Positions 7,843-14,081 of a DNA stretch of 14,081 nucleotides are shown here, in pieces; positions within the stretch are counted from its first letter, which is position 1, and each line of letters opens with the position of its first letter. Made by a program: the position numbers and the translations under genes. The DNA lies in NCBI GenBank assembly GCA_001603685.1, contig LUZO01000144.1, positions 1 through 14,081 of the forward strand, read 5' to 3'. The DNA comes from Bacteroidales bacterium Bact_23. Its GTDB lineage: Bacteria; Bacteroidota; Bacteroidia; Bacteroidales; Lentimicrobiaceae. The notes under the pieces were generated by a model that saw nothing but the letters and a program-made list of their open reading frames with translations, was not told the origin of the DNA and searched no databases.

Positions 7843-9336
7843 ATGAACCTTCAGTTAGAGATAGCATTACTGGCATTTTCTGTCCTTTTTTTCCTTAGTA
7901 TCCTTGCGGGAAAAGCAAGTTCAAGATTTGGAATACCGGCACTGCTGCTGTTCCTTATTATCGGAATGCTGAGTGGCAGTGACGGGCTGGGTATTCATTT
8001 TGAAAATATCCGTATTGCCAATACCATTGGTACGCTGGCATTGTGTGTAATTCTCTTTTCCGGAGGGATGGATACCAAATTCTCGGAAATACGCCCGATT
8101 ATTTCGCAGGGGGTAATTCTGGCAACCCTGGGGGTGTTGCTAACAGCCTTCATAACCGGCATAATAACCTGGTGGATTCTGGAATCAACGGAACTCACGG
8201 CAGGTGTCAGCCTGACCACTGCCCTGCTGCTGGCAGCCACCATGTCATCCACCGATTCGGCTTCCGTATTTTCCATCCTCCGCTCGCGGGGAATCAGCCT
8301 GAAAAACAACCTGAGGCCCATGCTTGAACTCGAAAGCGGAAGCAACGATCCAATGGCGTATGTACTGGTAATCACACTGATAGAAATTATAAAGATGGGC
8401 ACTACGCCCAACTACCTGTGGGCCGCCGGATTGCTGGTCTTACAACTGGTAATCGGAGCCGCAGCCGGATATATGCTCGGCAAACTGGCTGTTTACACCA
8501 TCAACCACATAAAAATCGGAAACGATTCGCTTTATCCCATCCTGGTTTTCACCTTTTGCATTTTCATTTTCTCAGTTACCTATTTTATAAAAGGAAACGG
8601 CTTCCTCGCCGTGTACATCGCCGGACTGATCATCGGAAATGCCAGATTCATCCACAAGCGTTCTTCACTCAACTTTTTCGACGGGCTGGCCTGGATGTTC
8701 CAGCTAATTATGTTCCTTACCCTGGGTTTGCTTGTAAACCCGCACGAACTGGTGCCAATTATCCTGCCGGCTCTTGGCGTAAGCCTGCTGATGATTTTCA
8801 TCTCAAGGCCTCTTACCGTATTCTTATGCCTGCTTCCGTTCAGAAAAATGTCCATAAAAGATAAAACCTTTGTTTCGTGGGTTGGACTGAGGGGAGCCGT
8901 ACCCATTATTTTTGCCATTATTCCGCTGGCCGAGAACATTCCCCATGCCCGGATTATCTTCAATGTCGTGTTCTTCTGTACCCTCGTATCTCTGCTGGTT
9001 CAGGGAACATCCATTTCGCTGATGGCCAGGTGGCTTGGAGTAGCAAATGAGTCTTCAAACCTTAAAAAGCCAAAAAGCTTCGGATTTGATCTCGATGATG
9101 ACATCAAAAGTGTTACCTGCGAAATCGAAATCACTAAAAAGATGCTCGAAAACGGAATACAACTGATGAACATGGGACTTCCCGACAAAACGCTGGCTGT
9201 TATGGTCAAGCGGGATAACACTTTTTTTGTTCCTTCAGGAAAAACAATATTGAAAGAAAAGGATAAGCTGCTGATTATTACGGACGATCATGAAGCGCTG
9301 AGGGAAACCTACAAAAACCTTGGCCTGAAACGCTGA
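7843..9336 (+). CDS. Potassium/proton antiporter, CPA1 family with RCK_C (TrkA-C) domain (CvrA/NhaP2-like)
   Basis: This inner-membrane protein exchanges K+ (possibly also Na+) for H+, supporting cell-volume and pH homeostasis. The 497-residue product has about 12-13 hydrophobic segments over residues 1-400, forming a Na_H_Exchanger domain. It carries the CPA1 signatures SSTDSASVFSILR (135-147), the ion-binding N-D pair in ESGSNDPMAY (164-173), and SWVGLRGAVPI (345-355). A cytoplasmic RCK_C/TrkA-C regulatory domain occupies about 412-497 (DDDIKSVTCEIEI through KEKDKLLIITDDHEALR), the arrangement typical of NhaP2/CvrA. This domain normally gates the transporter in response to a nucleotide or ion ligand. 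I prefer the ATG at 7843 over the TTG one codon earlier at 7840. It lies 102 bases after tamB on the same strand, with its own candidate promoter box, so it is probably a separate unit. The cation preference is inferred from the family. Confidence 0.94.
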   Translation: MNLQLEIALLAFSVLFFLSILAGKASSRFGIPALLLFLIIGMLSGSDGLGIHFENIRIANTIGTLALCVILFSGGMDTKFSEIRPIISQGVILATLGVLLTAFITGIITWWILESTELTAGVSLTTALLLAATMSSTDSASVFSILRSRGISLKNNLRPMLELESGSNDPMAYVLVITLIEIIKMGTTPNYLWAAGLLVLQLVIGAAAGYMLGKLAVYTINHIKIGNDSLYPILVFTFCIFIFSVTYFIKGNGFLAVYIAGLIIGNARFIHKRSSLNFFDGLAWMFQLIMFLTLGLLVNPHELVPIILPALGVSLLMIFISRPLTVFLCLLPFRKMSIKDKTFVSWVGLRGAVPIIFAIIPLAENIPHARIIFNVVFFCTLVSLLVQGTSISLMARWLGVANESSNLKKPKSFGFDLDDDIKSVTCEIEITKKMLENGIQLMNMGLPDKTLAVMVKRDNTFFVPSGKTILKEKDKLLIITDDHEALRETYKNLGLKR

Positions 9337-9640
9337 TCATCTTTGAACTGCTTGATTATACCGGTTGGAAAAATATAACAGACCAATTATTGCTCTGCTC
9401 AATTGTTCTGAATATTTTAACCACCGGCATTAACGATTGTAATTTACAAAACAGCTTTGACTATTTTGCAAATACAATTCGTATTAATTGTGCGAAAGCA
9501 AACAGATGCCACAGAAAATTGTTAATGCCGATATGGCAATTGCATTTTGCGGAAATGTTGACAATTGCACCAATAAACAATCAAATCATTAAAAACCAAT
9601 TTATTACCTAACAACCACAACCCGAAAAACAAAAATCAGT
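9337..9640. other. AT-rich gene-free stretch with small palindromes, leader of the T9SS gene
   Basis: No convincing gene is seen in these 304 bases. The one ORF of note (9390-9611, 73 codons) has no family resemblance and an odd, Cys/Asn/Ile-rich composition, so I leave it out. Two short perfect palindromes are present: TTGTA-ATT-TACAA at 9437-9449, and ACAATT-CGTATT-AATTGT at 9474-9491. CAATTGCA occurs twice further down (about 9537-9544 and 9562-9569). The stretch must contain the promoter of the gene at 9641, and the palindromes could be operators, but no exact -7/-33 pair was found. Confidence 0.4.
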
Positions 9641-11167
9641 ATGAAACGACTTTTTACCCTGCTGACTGCTTTTTTATCATTCTCCCTCTACCCTGCCTTT
9701 GCCCAGATTACCATTAATGCCGGTGATATGCCGGTGGTGGGCGACACCATCCGCATGAGTACGGCGAATGTGAATATTGCTTTTGTCGATCCGGCGGCAA
9801 CGGGGCCGGGTTATTCCTGGAATTTTACCGGTCTTCAGCCCAATGCCCAGAATGTGGAAGAGTATGTAAGTTTCAGCTCCACTCCGTTTTTATATCAGAT
9901 TGCCTTTTTCGGAACCGGTGTAAACCTTGCCAACCCCATTGAAGGGCTCGATTTCATTCCCGGTTTTGAGCTCACCGATACTTATGCATATTACATCTCA
10001 AACCAGAACAGCTACCGCAGGGCAGGCTATGCCACTTCCGCCATGGGAATTCCCATACCTATGAAATTCGACCAGCCGGAATTGCTCTACACCTTCCCGC
10101 TTCAGTATGGCAAGCCGGCCGATTCAAGTAATTCAAAATACTCATTGAACCTGCCGAATATGGGTTATTTTGGCATTGAACGCAAACGGGTAAACCTGGT
10201 TGACGGTTGGGGATCGCTCGAAACTCCTTACGGAACTTATGAAGTTTTGAGGGTGAAATCCACTGTTTATGAGCACGACAGCCTCTACCTCGACACCCTG
10301 CAAATGGGAATCCCGATCACAAGAAATTACATTGAATACCAGTGGCTAGGAAAAGATCAGGGCCTTCCCCTGCTCACCGTAACCGTTGAAAACGGAATAA
10401 TGACCGCCCGCTACAGAGACCGTATCGAAAACTATCGCCCGCTGATACTCCATACCGAAGATGTAACCATCTGCCAGGGCGAATCGGTTACCCTCTCCGT
10501 TGAGGTTAGCGGCGGTGACCCACCATACAGCTACGCCTGGAGTACAATGGAAACCACTCCCACCATTACCGTTTCGCCGGAAGTAACGACAACCTACACC
10601 GTGCTGGTTACAGATACGCAGATGCGGGCCACAATCGGCGAGATTAAGGTTACGGTGATTCCGTTCGAGCAGTTTTATCTGGGAGCGGATACCCTGTTGT
10701 GCGCAAATGGCAGCATTTCATTCGATGCCGGTACAGGCTACGATCAGGTCAGATGGTATGCCAACGATATCCTGATATCGGAAAACAATCAACTGGTGCT
10801 CGACTCAACCGGAATCGGGCTGAATGTGGTTGCCCTGCGCGTTGAATACGAATCGGGCGAATGCTCCGGAAGGGATGAAATCAGTGTTGGATTCCATATT
10901 TGCGAAGGAATTGCCAAAAACGATATTATTCAGCTCTCTCTCTATCCAAATCCGGCACAGAAGAAGATACATGTGGATACAAAGGCATTTGCCCGCCTGA
11001 TCAATTACACAATCAGCACAACCGACGGCAGAATGGTAACATCGCGCACCGGAGCGGAAAACACCGGAAGTCTGGAAATTGACATCAGCGCGCTGAAGCC
11101 GGGCGTTTATCAGCTTACAATTTCCGACAGAAAACAAAACGGAACTTCCCTGCTGATCAGGCAGTAA
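9641..11167 (+). CDS. Secreted protein with T9SS type A C-terminal sorting domain
   Basis: This 508-residue protein is predicted to cross the inner membrane by Sec and then the outer membrane by the type IX secretion system, ending on the surface or outside the cell. The signal peptide is residues 1-21 (MKRLFTLLTAFLSFSLYPAFA, cut before Q22). Residues 22-270 form a module opening ITINAGDMPVVGDTIRMS, a type of N-terminus I associate with other Bacteroidota T9SS proteins but cannot name. Residues 272-340 look like a PKD/Ig-like beta-sandwich (ICQGESVTLSVEVSGGDPPY, then TTYTVLVTD). Residues 341-420 look like a second, more divergent one with a Cys near each end. The sorting domain occupies 432-508 (LSLYPNPAQKKI, then DISALKPGVYQLTI). 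No catalytic motif is visible, so it may be adhesive or structural. A strong terminator follows 22 bases after the stop and the gene has a long private leader, so it is probably monocistronic. Confidence 0.9.
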   Translation: MKRLFTLLTAFLSFSLYPAFAQITINAGDMPVVGDTIRMSTANVNIAFVDPAATGPGYSWNFTGLQPNAQNVEEYVSFSSTPFLYQIAFFGTGVNLANPIEGLDFIPGFELTDTYAYYISNQNSYRRAGYATSAMGIPIPMKFDQPELLYTFPLQYGKPADSSNSKYSLNLPNMGYFGIERKRVNLVDGWGSLETPYGTYEVLRVKSTVYEHDSLYLDTLQMGIPITRNYIEYQWLGKDQGLPLLTVTVENGIMTARYRDRIENYRPLILHTEDVTICQGESVTLSVEVSGGDPPYSYAWSTMETTPTITVSPEVTTTYTVLVTDTQMRATIGEIKVTVIPFEQFYLGADTLLCANGSISFDAGTGYDQVRWYANDILISENNQLVLDSTGIGLNVVALRVEYESGECSGRDEISVGFHICEGIAKNDIIQLSLYPNPAQKKIHVDTKAFARLINYTISTTDGRMVTSRTGAENTGSLEIDISALKPGVYQLTISDRKQNGTSLLIRQ

Positions 11168-11189
11168 TGGTGCTTAAGGGTTTTATCAT

Positions 11190-11233
11190 AAAACAAAAAT
11201 GCCCGGCTGATTGCGGCCGGGCATTTTTGTTTT
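11190..11233 (+). terminator. Rho-independent terminator after the T9SS protein gene
   Basis: A perfect 18-base inverted repeat (11190-11207 with 11216-11233) encloses an 8-base loop. The GC core is GCCCGGC/GCCGGGC and the outer arms are A-rich on the left and T-rich on the right (TTTTTGTTTTT). The A-tract/T-tract symmetry would let it act from either side. It lies 22 bases after the stop of the T9SS gene. Confidence 0.9.
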
Positions 11234-11303
11234 TCAGAAGAATTGAAGATTAACAATAATACAAGTCTTATAGGGACGGCCTTATCATTTGGCTGGTTTA
11301 TGA

Positions 11304-11324
11304 AGTCGGAAGTCGGAGGTCAGA
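11304..11324. repeat. Heptanucleotide tandem repeat, 3 units
   Basis: Three consecutive 7-base units, AGTCGGA, AGTCGGA and GGTCAGA, lie inside the first long copy of the intergenic repeat. The last unit is the same as the last unit of the longer array at 11641-11675. Confidence 0.8.
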
Positions 11325-11509
11325 TTTCGTCGAAACCTGAGTAGCATCATGTAATAACAAAAGCCCATAAGTCACAGCGGGACGGCTGTACGGTCCGCAG
11401 GTAAAATGCCATTCTCTTAAAGGCAGCCAAATCACATTTCGGTTACCGCTATTTTTTTCACGATAATGTTGCTCCTACGGAGCTTAATTTTCGGGCGGAA
11501 CTATTTTCC

Positions 11510-11574
11510 TACCATAATGCCGCTCCTACGGAGCCATGCATTGGAAAAAGTCCCGTAGGGACGACATTATGGTA
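11510..11574. repeat. Imperfect 25-base inverted repeat enclosing two hairpins (REPIN-like doublet)
   Basis: The left arm 11510-11534 (TACCATAATGCCGCTCCTAC then GGAGC) and the right arm 11550-11574 (GTCCCGTAGGGACGACATTA then TGGTA) are inverted with respect to each other. They match at 20 of 25 positions across a 15-base spacer. Each arm holds its own 5-base-stem, 3-base-loop hairpin. A second copy of most of the left arm lies at 11463-11483 (19 of 21 identical to 11514-11534). Two head-to-head palindromic units is the architecture of REP doublets. Confidence 0.7.
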
Positions 11575-11640
11575 GCATCAAGTCATAACAAGAACCCACA
11601 AGTCCCGGAGGGACGACCTTATCGTTTGGGTGGTTTATGA

Positions 11641-11675
11641 AGTCAGAAGTCAGAAGCCGGAAGTCAGAGGTCAGA
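11641..11675. repeat. Heptanucleotide tandem repeat, 5 units
   Basis: Five consecutive 7-base units are seen: AGTCAGA, AGTCAGA, AGCCGGA, AGTCAGA and GGTCAGA. They sit at the same place in the second long copy of the intergenic repeat as the 3-unit array in the first copy. The two extra units account exactly for the 14-base length difference between the copies. Confidence 0.85.
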
Positions 11676-11845
11676 TTTCGCCGATGCATAAGGTTCTCGC
11701 CGGCGCCTGAGCCAGTGGCTGAGCCAAGTCGAAGGCAAGGCGGAGGAAAATCTCCTAAGATTATATTCCGTTGCAAAGGTCAATCCTGCAAATCTGAGTT
11801 TTGCTGCGGATGGAAGATTCAGCTTTTGTGTGCAAAGTGCCGGGT

Positions 11846-13312
11846 TTATCCCAGAATAACTCCGATGATGGTAGCTGAAAGCAGCGACGCCAGTGTTCCG
11901 CCTAACAGGGCACGCATTCCGAATTCGGAGAGCAATACCCTCTTGCCCGGAGCCAGCGAGCCTATCCCGCCGATCTGAATGCCGATGGAGGCGAAATTCG
12001 CAAATCCGCAAAGCATATAGGTTGCCATAATGATGCTCTTGGGATCGGTGAGGCGGGCGGTCTCTTTCAGGTCGGCAAGACTAACATAGCCGATGAACTC
12101 GGTCATAATGATCTTCTCGCCCAGCAGTTGCCCCAGCATCAGAATATCCGACGAACTGACGCCGATCAGCCACATCAGCGGGGCAAAAATATAGCCCAGC
12201 ACTACCTGAAGCGACAACTCCTTATACTGCCCGTTCGTGCCGGCTTCAATCAGCGGGTTCAGGTGGAACCAGGCGCCAAGTTTCAGAAGGATATAGTTGG
12301 CAAAAGCGATGAAGGCGATGAAAACCAGCAGCATGGCGGCCACATTCACAGCCAGCTTCAACCCCTCGGAGGTGCCGTTCGAAATGGCATCCAGGATGTT
12401 GCTTCCCACCTTATCTTTGGTAATCTCAATGGTGCTGTTGATCTCCTCCTTCTGCGGAACCAGAATTTTCGATACCACTACGGCTCCGGGGGCTGCCATA
12501 ACCGATGCAGCGAGCAGGTGTTTGGCAAACAGCAGCCGCTGAGCCGGGTCGGTTCCGCCCAGAAAACTGATATAGGCAGCCAGCACACCGCCGGCCAGGG
12601 TAGCCATGCCGCCAATCATAACAAGCAGAATTTCAGATCGGTTCATCTTTTCGAGGTACGCCTTAATCATCAGCGGCGACTCGGTCTGCCCCAGAAAGAT
12701 ATTTCCGGCAACCGAAAGGCTTTCGGCGCCCGACAGCTTCATCGCTTTGGTCATCAGCCATGCCAGTGCATAAACTATCTTCTGGATAATTCCCAGATAG
12801 AACAGCAGACTGGTTAATGCTGAGAAGAAAATAATAGTAGGCAGAACCTGAAATGCAAAGATAAATCCATAAGTGTCGGCATTCATCAGATCACCAAGCA
12901 GGAATTCACTTCCGGCTTTTGTAAAATCAAGGATTTTCACAAAAATCTGACCTACAAACTCAAAGACCACCCTCACCACCGGTACATGCAATATACTGAG
13001 CGCCAGCAATACCTGAATAAGCAATCCGATTCCCACCACCTTCCATGAAATTGCCTTCCGGTCGGTGCTGAAAACCCAGGCCACACCGATTAAAACAATC
13101 ATACCCAGGATTCCCCTGAGCAGGCCGTTCATCGTTAGTCCATTTCCCGGTTCTACCACTTTCGGAGCAGATACTGCCTTTTCGGCAGAATTCTGAACAA
13201 CGGTATTTTCAATGATCCCACCCGAATCAACGGCGGCAGTTTGTGCTGAAAGAAAAGAAACCGGCATTAACACTGCCGAAAGAAAGGCCAGTAGCAGTAA
13301 AAATTTTCGCAT
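11846..13312 (-). CDS. Concentrative nucleoside transporter (CNT/NupC family) with N-terminal signal-like extension
   Basis: CNT proteins are inner-membrane symporters that import nucleosides with Na+ or H+. The 488-residue product has the family core from about residue 62 to the end. The helical hairpin motif is GNIFLGQTESPLM (203-215, binding residues Q209, T210 and E211). The second half carries TEFIGYVSL (404-412) with E405, CGFANFASIG (435-444) with N439 and S442, and the ending GSLAPGKR (451-458). The usual NEF triad here reads TEF. Ahead of the core is a typical signal peptide (MRKFLLLLAFLSAVLMPVSF, LSAQ to residue 24) and a polar linker (25-60), so the N-terminus may be processed or periplasmic; the core alone would be near the usual 400 residues. 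The start lies 38 bases after the nuclease gene on the same strand, which suggests an operon. Whether it prefers purine or pyrimidine nucleosides, and Na+ or H+, cannot be fixed here. Confidence 0.93.
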   Translation of the reverse strand: MRKFLLLLAFLSAVLMPVSFLSAQTAAVDSGGIIENTVVQNSAEKAVSAPKVVEPGNGLTMNGLLRGILGMIVLIGVAWVFSTDRKAISWKVVGIGLLIQVLLALSILHVPVVRVVFEFVGQIFVKILDFTKAGSEFLLGDLMNADTYGFIFAFQVLPTIIFFSALTSLLFYLGIIQKIVYALAWLMTKAMKLSGAESLSVAGNIFLGQTESPLMIKAYLEKMNRSEILLVMIGGMATLAGGVLAAYISFLGGTDPAQRLLFAKHLLAASVMAAPGAVVVSKILVPQKEEINSTIEITKDKVGSNILDAISNGTSEGLKLAVNVAAMLLVFIAFIAFANYILLKLGAWFHLNPLIEAGTNGQYKELSLQVVLGYIFAPLMWLIGVSSSDILMLGQLLGEKIIMTEFIGYVSLADLKETARLTDPKSIIMATYMLCGFANFASIGIQIGGIGSLAPGKRVLLSEFGMRALLGGTLASLLSATIIGVILG

Positions 13313-13350
13313 TGTATGATCAGATAAATTGAGATGAAGCGTTATGAGTT

Positions 13351-13938
13351 TTATTCCGATTTTCGTTTATTTATAATATCCCTGATTAATGAAGCCCGCT
13401 CATAGTCCTCATGCTCAATGGCTTCATTCATCATTTCTTCAAGCTCTTCAAGGGTAAACTTATCGTAGTCGAACTCCTCGCCTTCGGCGCCTCCGCCGCC
13501 TGTAGCCAGATCATCAATATCGGGCTCGTCATCAATGGATACGCCGGCTGCCTGAAGCACCGTCTCGTAGGTGTATATGGGGCAGTTAAACCGTACGGCA
13601 AGCGCTATCGCATCGGAAGTTCGGGAATCAATCTCTTTGATGCCGGATGAGTCCTCGCAGATCAGTGTTCCGTAAAAAATCCCCTGGGCAAACTTGCTGA
13701 TGATGACTTCGCGGAATGTAATATTAAAGATATCGGCAAAATTCTTAAACAAGTCATGGGTCAGAGGTCTTGGGATTTTTATCTGTTCAATATGAAATAA
13801 AATGGCCTGTGCCTCAAAACCATTAATCAGAATCGGAAGCCTTCTCTTTCCATCAGCTTCGCCCAGAATCAGGGTATAGGCCCCGCTCTGCGACTGGCTG
13901 TTGATCATTCCCAGCAACTTCAGCTCAATCTTTTCCAT
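13351..13938 (-). CDS. Bifunctional nuclease (BFN/DUF151) family protein with C-terminal UVR motif
   Basis: The BFN domain (DUF151) is named after a plant protein reported to have both RNase and DNase activity; the bacterial role is poorly defined. The 195-residue product has the BFN domain at about 1-135, including the conserved block DSRTSDAIALAVR (104-116) followed by CPIYTYE (119-125). An acidic, Gly-rich linker comes next (about 136-158), then a UvrB/UvrC (UVR) helical-hairpin motif (about 161-195: FTLEELEEMMNEAIEHEDYE, then RASLIRDIINKRK). BFN plus UVR is a common arrangement in Bacteroidota. The protein has no signal peptide and should be cytoplasmic. It is the first gene of a probable two-gene operon with the nucleoside transporter 38 bases downstream. 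The ATG at 13938 matches the family start (MEKIELKLLG). Nuclease activity is inferred from the family name only. Confidence 0.92.
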   Translation of the reverse strand: MEKIELKLLGMINSQSQSGAYTLILGEADGKRRLPILINGFEAQAILFHIEQIKIPRPLTHDLFKNFADIFNITFREVIISKFAQGIFYGTLICEDSSGIKEIDSRTSDAIALAVRFNCPIYTYETVLQAAGVSIDDEPDIDDLATGGGGAEGEEFDYDKFTLEELEEMMNEAIEHEDYERASLIRDIINKRKSE

Positions 13939-14081
13939 CAGTTAAATTCGGTTCATTTTGAGGTGATAAAAATAGGAAATATAACGCTTAATTAACCAAG
14001 TTTATGAACAATAAAATAAAAATCTGCCATTTGTACCAGGCCGTTAAATCTGTATATTACACATTACAAACATTTTACGCA
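13939..14081 (-). promoter_or_regulatory. AT-rich upstream region of the nuclease-transporter operon
   Basis: This 143-base stretch lies before the nuclease gene and runs to the window edge, with no ORF of its own. On the minus strand TATATTTC (plus-strand 13976-13983) matches 7 of 8 bases of the TAnnTTTG -7 box, 38 bases before the ATG. The nearest TTG elements are 13 or 25 bases away, so the -33 spacing is poor. It probably contains the operon promoter, by position. Confidence 0.35.

Larger units (their letters stand above)
11249..11720. repeat. Non-coding region of degenerate repeated units and hairpins (REP/REPIN-like)
   Basis: This stretch explains most of the gene-free interval 11234-11845. 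A unit of 73 bases at 11261-11333 is repeated at 11598-11684 (87 bases) with substitutions, both running from ACAAGTC through GGGACG, CCTTATC, TGGTTTATGAAGTC and GGTCAGATTTCG. A third partial copy is at 11341-11390, matching 11572-11621 (GTAGCATCA, ATAACAA, AAGTC, GGGACG). Short hairpins are spread through it: GCTCC-TAC-GGAGC at 11471-11483 and 11522-11534, GTCCC-GTA-GGGAC at 11550-11562, and GTCCC-GGA-GGGAC at 11602-11614. The odd palindrome AGCCA-G-TGGCT closes it at 11710-11720. ORFs crossing it are not protein-like. The rest, to 11845, shows no further recognisable feature and no clear terminator for the nucleoside transporter gene arriving from the right. Confidence 0.75.

Noticed and set aside
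9390..9611. 73-codon ORF between the antiporter and T9SS genes
   Set aside because: It has no family resemblance, an odd composition and AT-rich intergenic character, and it overlaps the probable promoter region.
11249..11720. CRISPR array
   Set aside because: The repeats are degenerate and uneven in spacing, with no constant 20-40 base spacers and no cas genes nearby.
11249..11720. Insertion sequence remnant
   Set aside because: No transposase fragment can be read in any frame and there are no terminal inverted repeats with target duplications; small palindromic repeats fit better.
11637..11978. 113-codon plus-strand ORF over the repeat region and the end of the transporter gene
   Set aside because: Its first part is the translated heptamer repeat (SEVRSRKSEVR) and its end is antisense to the nucleoside transporter.
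12128..12817. 229-codon ORF antisense to the nucleoside transporter
   Set aside because: It is a shadow frame of a well-supported gene, rich in His, Gln and Arg, with no domain.

Overview
The window looks like an ordinary chromosomal segment of a Bacteroidota bacterium, most likely anaerobic or microaerophilic and from the Bacteroidales/Marinilabiliales side of the phylum. The evidence is a secreted protein with a type IX secretion (T9SS) C-terminal sorting domain, a very large TamB with an N-terminal membrane anchor, a DUF151/BFN nuclease carrying a UVR tail, the near absence of Shine-Dalgarno sequences, a TAnnTTTG-type promoter box, and an oxygen/NO-reducing flavodiiron protein.

Layout. 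Positions 1-1208 (+) hold most of a flavodiiron protein whose N-terminus lies before the window. It is followed after 17 bases by a lipoprotein of unknown function (1226-2077, +). On the opposite strand, and convergent with the lipoprotein gene, is tsaD (2110-3135, -), the catalytic subunit of tRNA t6A synthesis. Divergent from tsaD is a 4.4-kb tamB-like gene (to 7740, +) whose true start is probably upstream of the first ATG. Next comes a CPA1-type K+/H+ antiporter with a C-terminal RCK_C domain (7843-9336, +). An AT-rich, gene-free stretch of about 300 bases leads to a T9SS cargo protein (9641-11167, +), closed by a strong hairpin terminator (11190-11233). Positions 11234-11845 form a 600-base non-coding region packed with short hairpins, imperfect direct copies and a heptanucleotide tandem repeat, resembling a REP/REPIN-type element. 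The last two genes lie on the minus strand and read as an operon: a bifunctional nuclease-family protein (13351-13938), then a concentrative nucleoside transporter with an N-terminal signal-like segment (11846-13312).

How the genes fit together. Most are housekeeping or envelope functions with no shared pathway: O2/NO detoxification, tRNA modification, outer-membrane assembly, cation homeostasis and surface secretion. The clearest functional pair is the nuclease-family gene with the nucleoside transporter, which could couple nucleic-acid breakdown to nucleoside uptake; this is an inference from gene order. I see no phage, plasmid, defence or biosynthetic cluster. The least explained DNA is the repeat region at 11249-11720. 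The least explained proteins are the lipoprotein and the N-terminal module of the T9SS protein.
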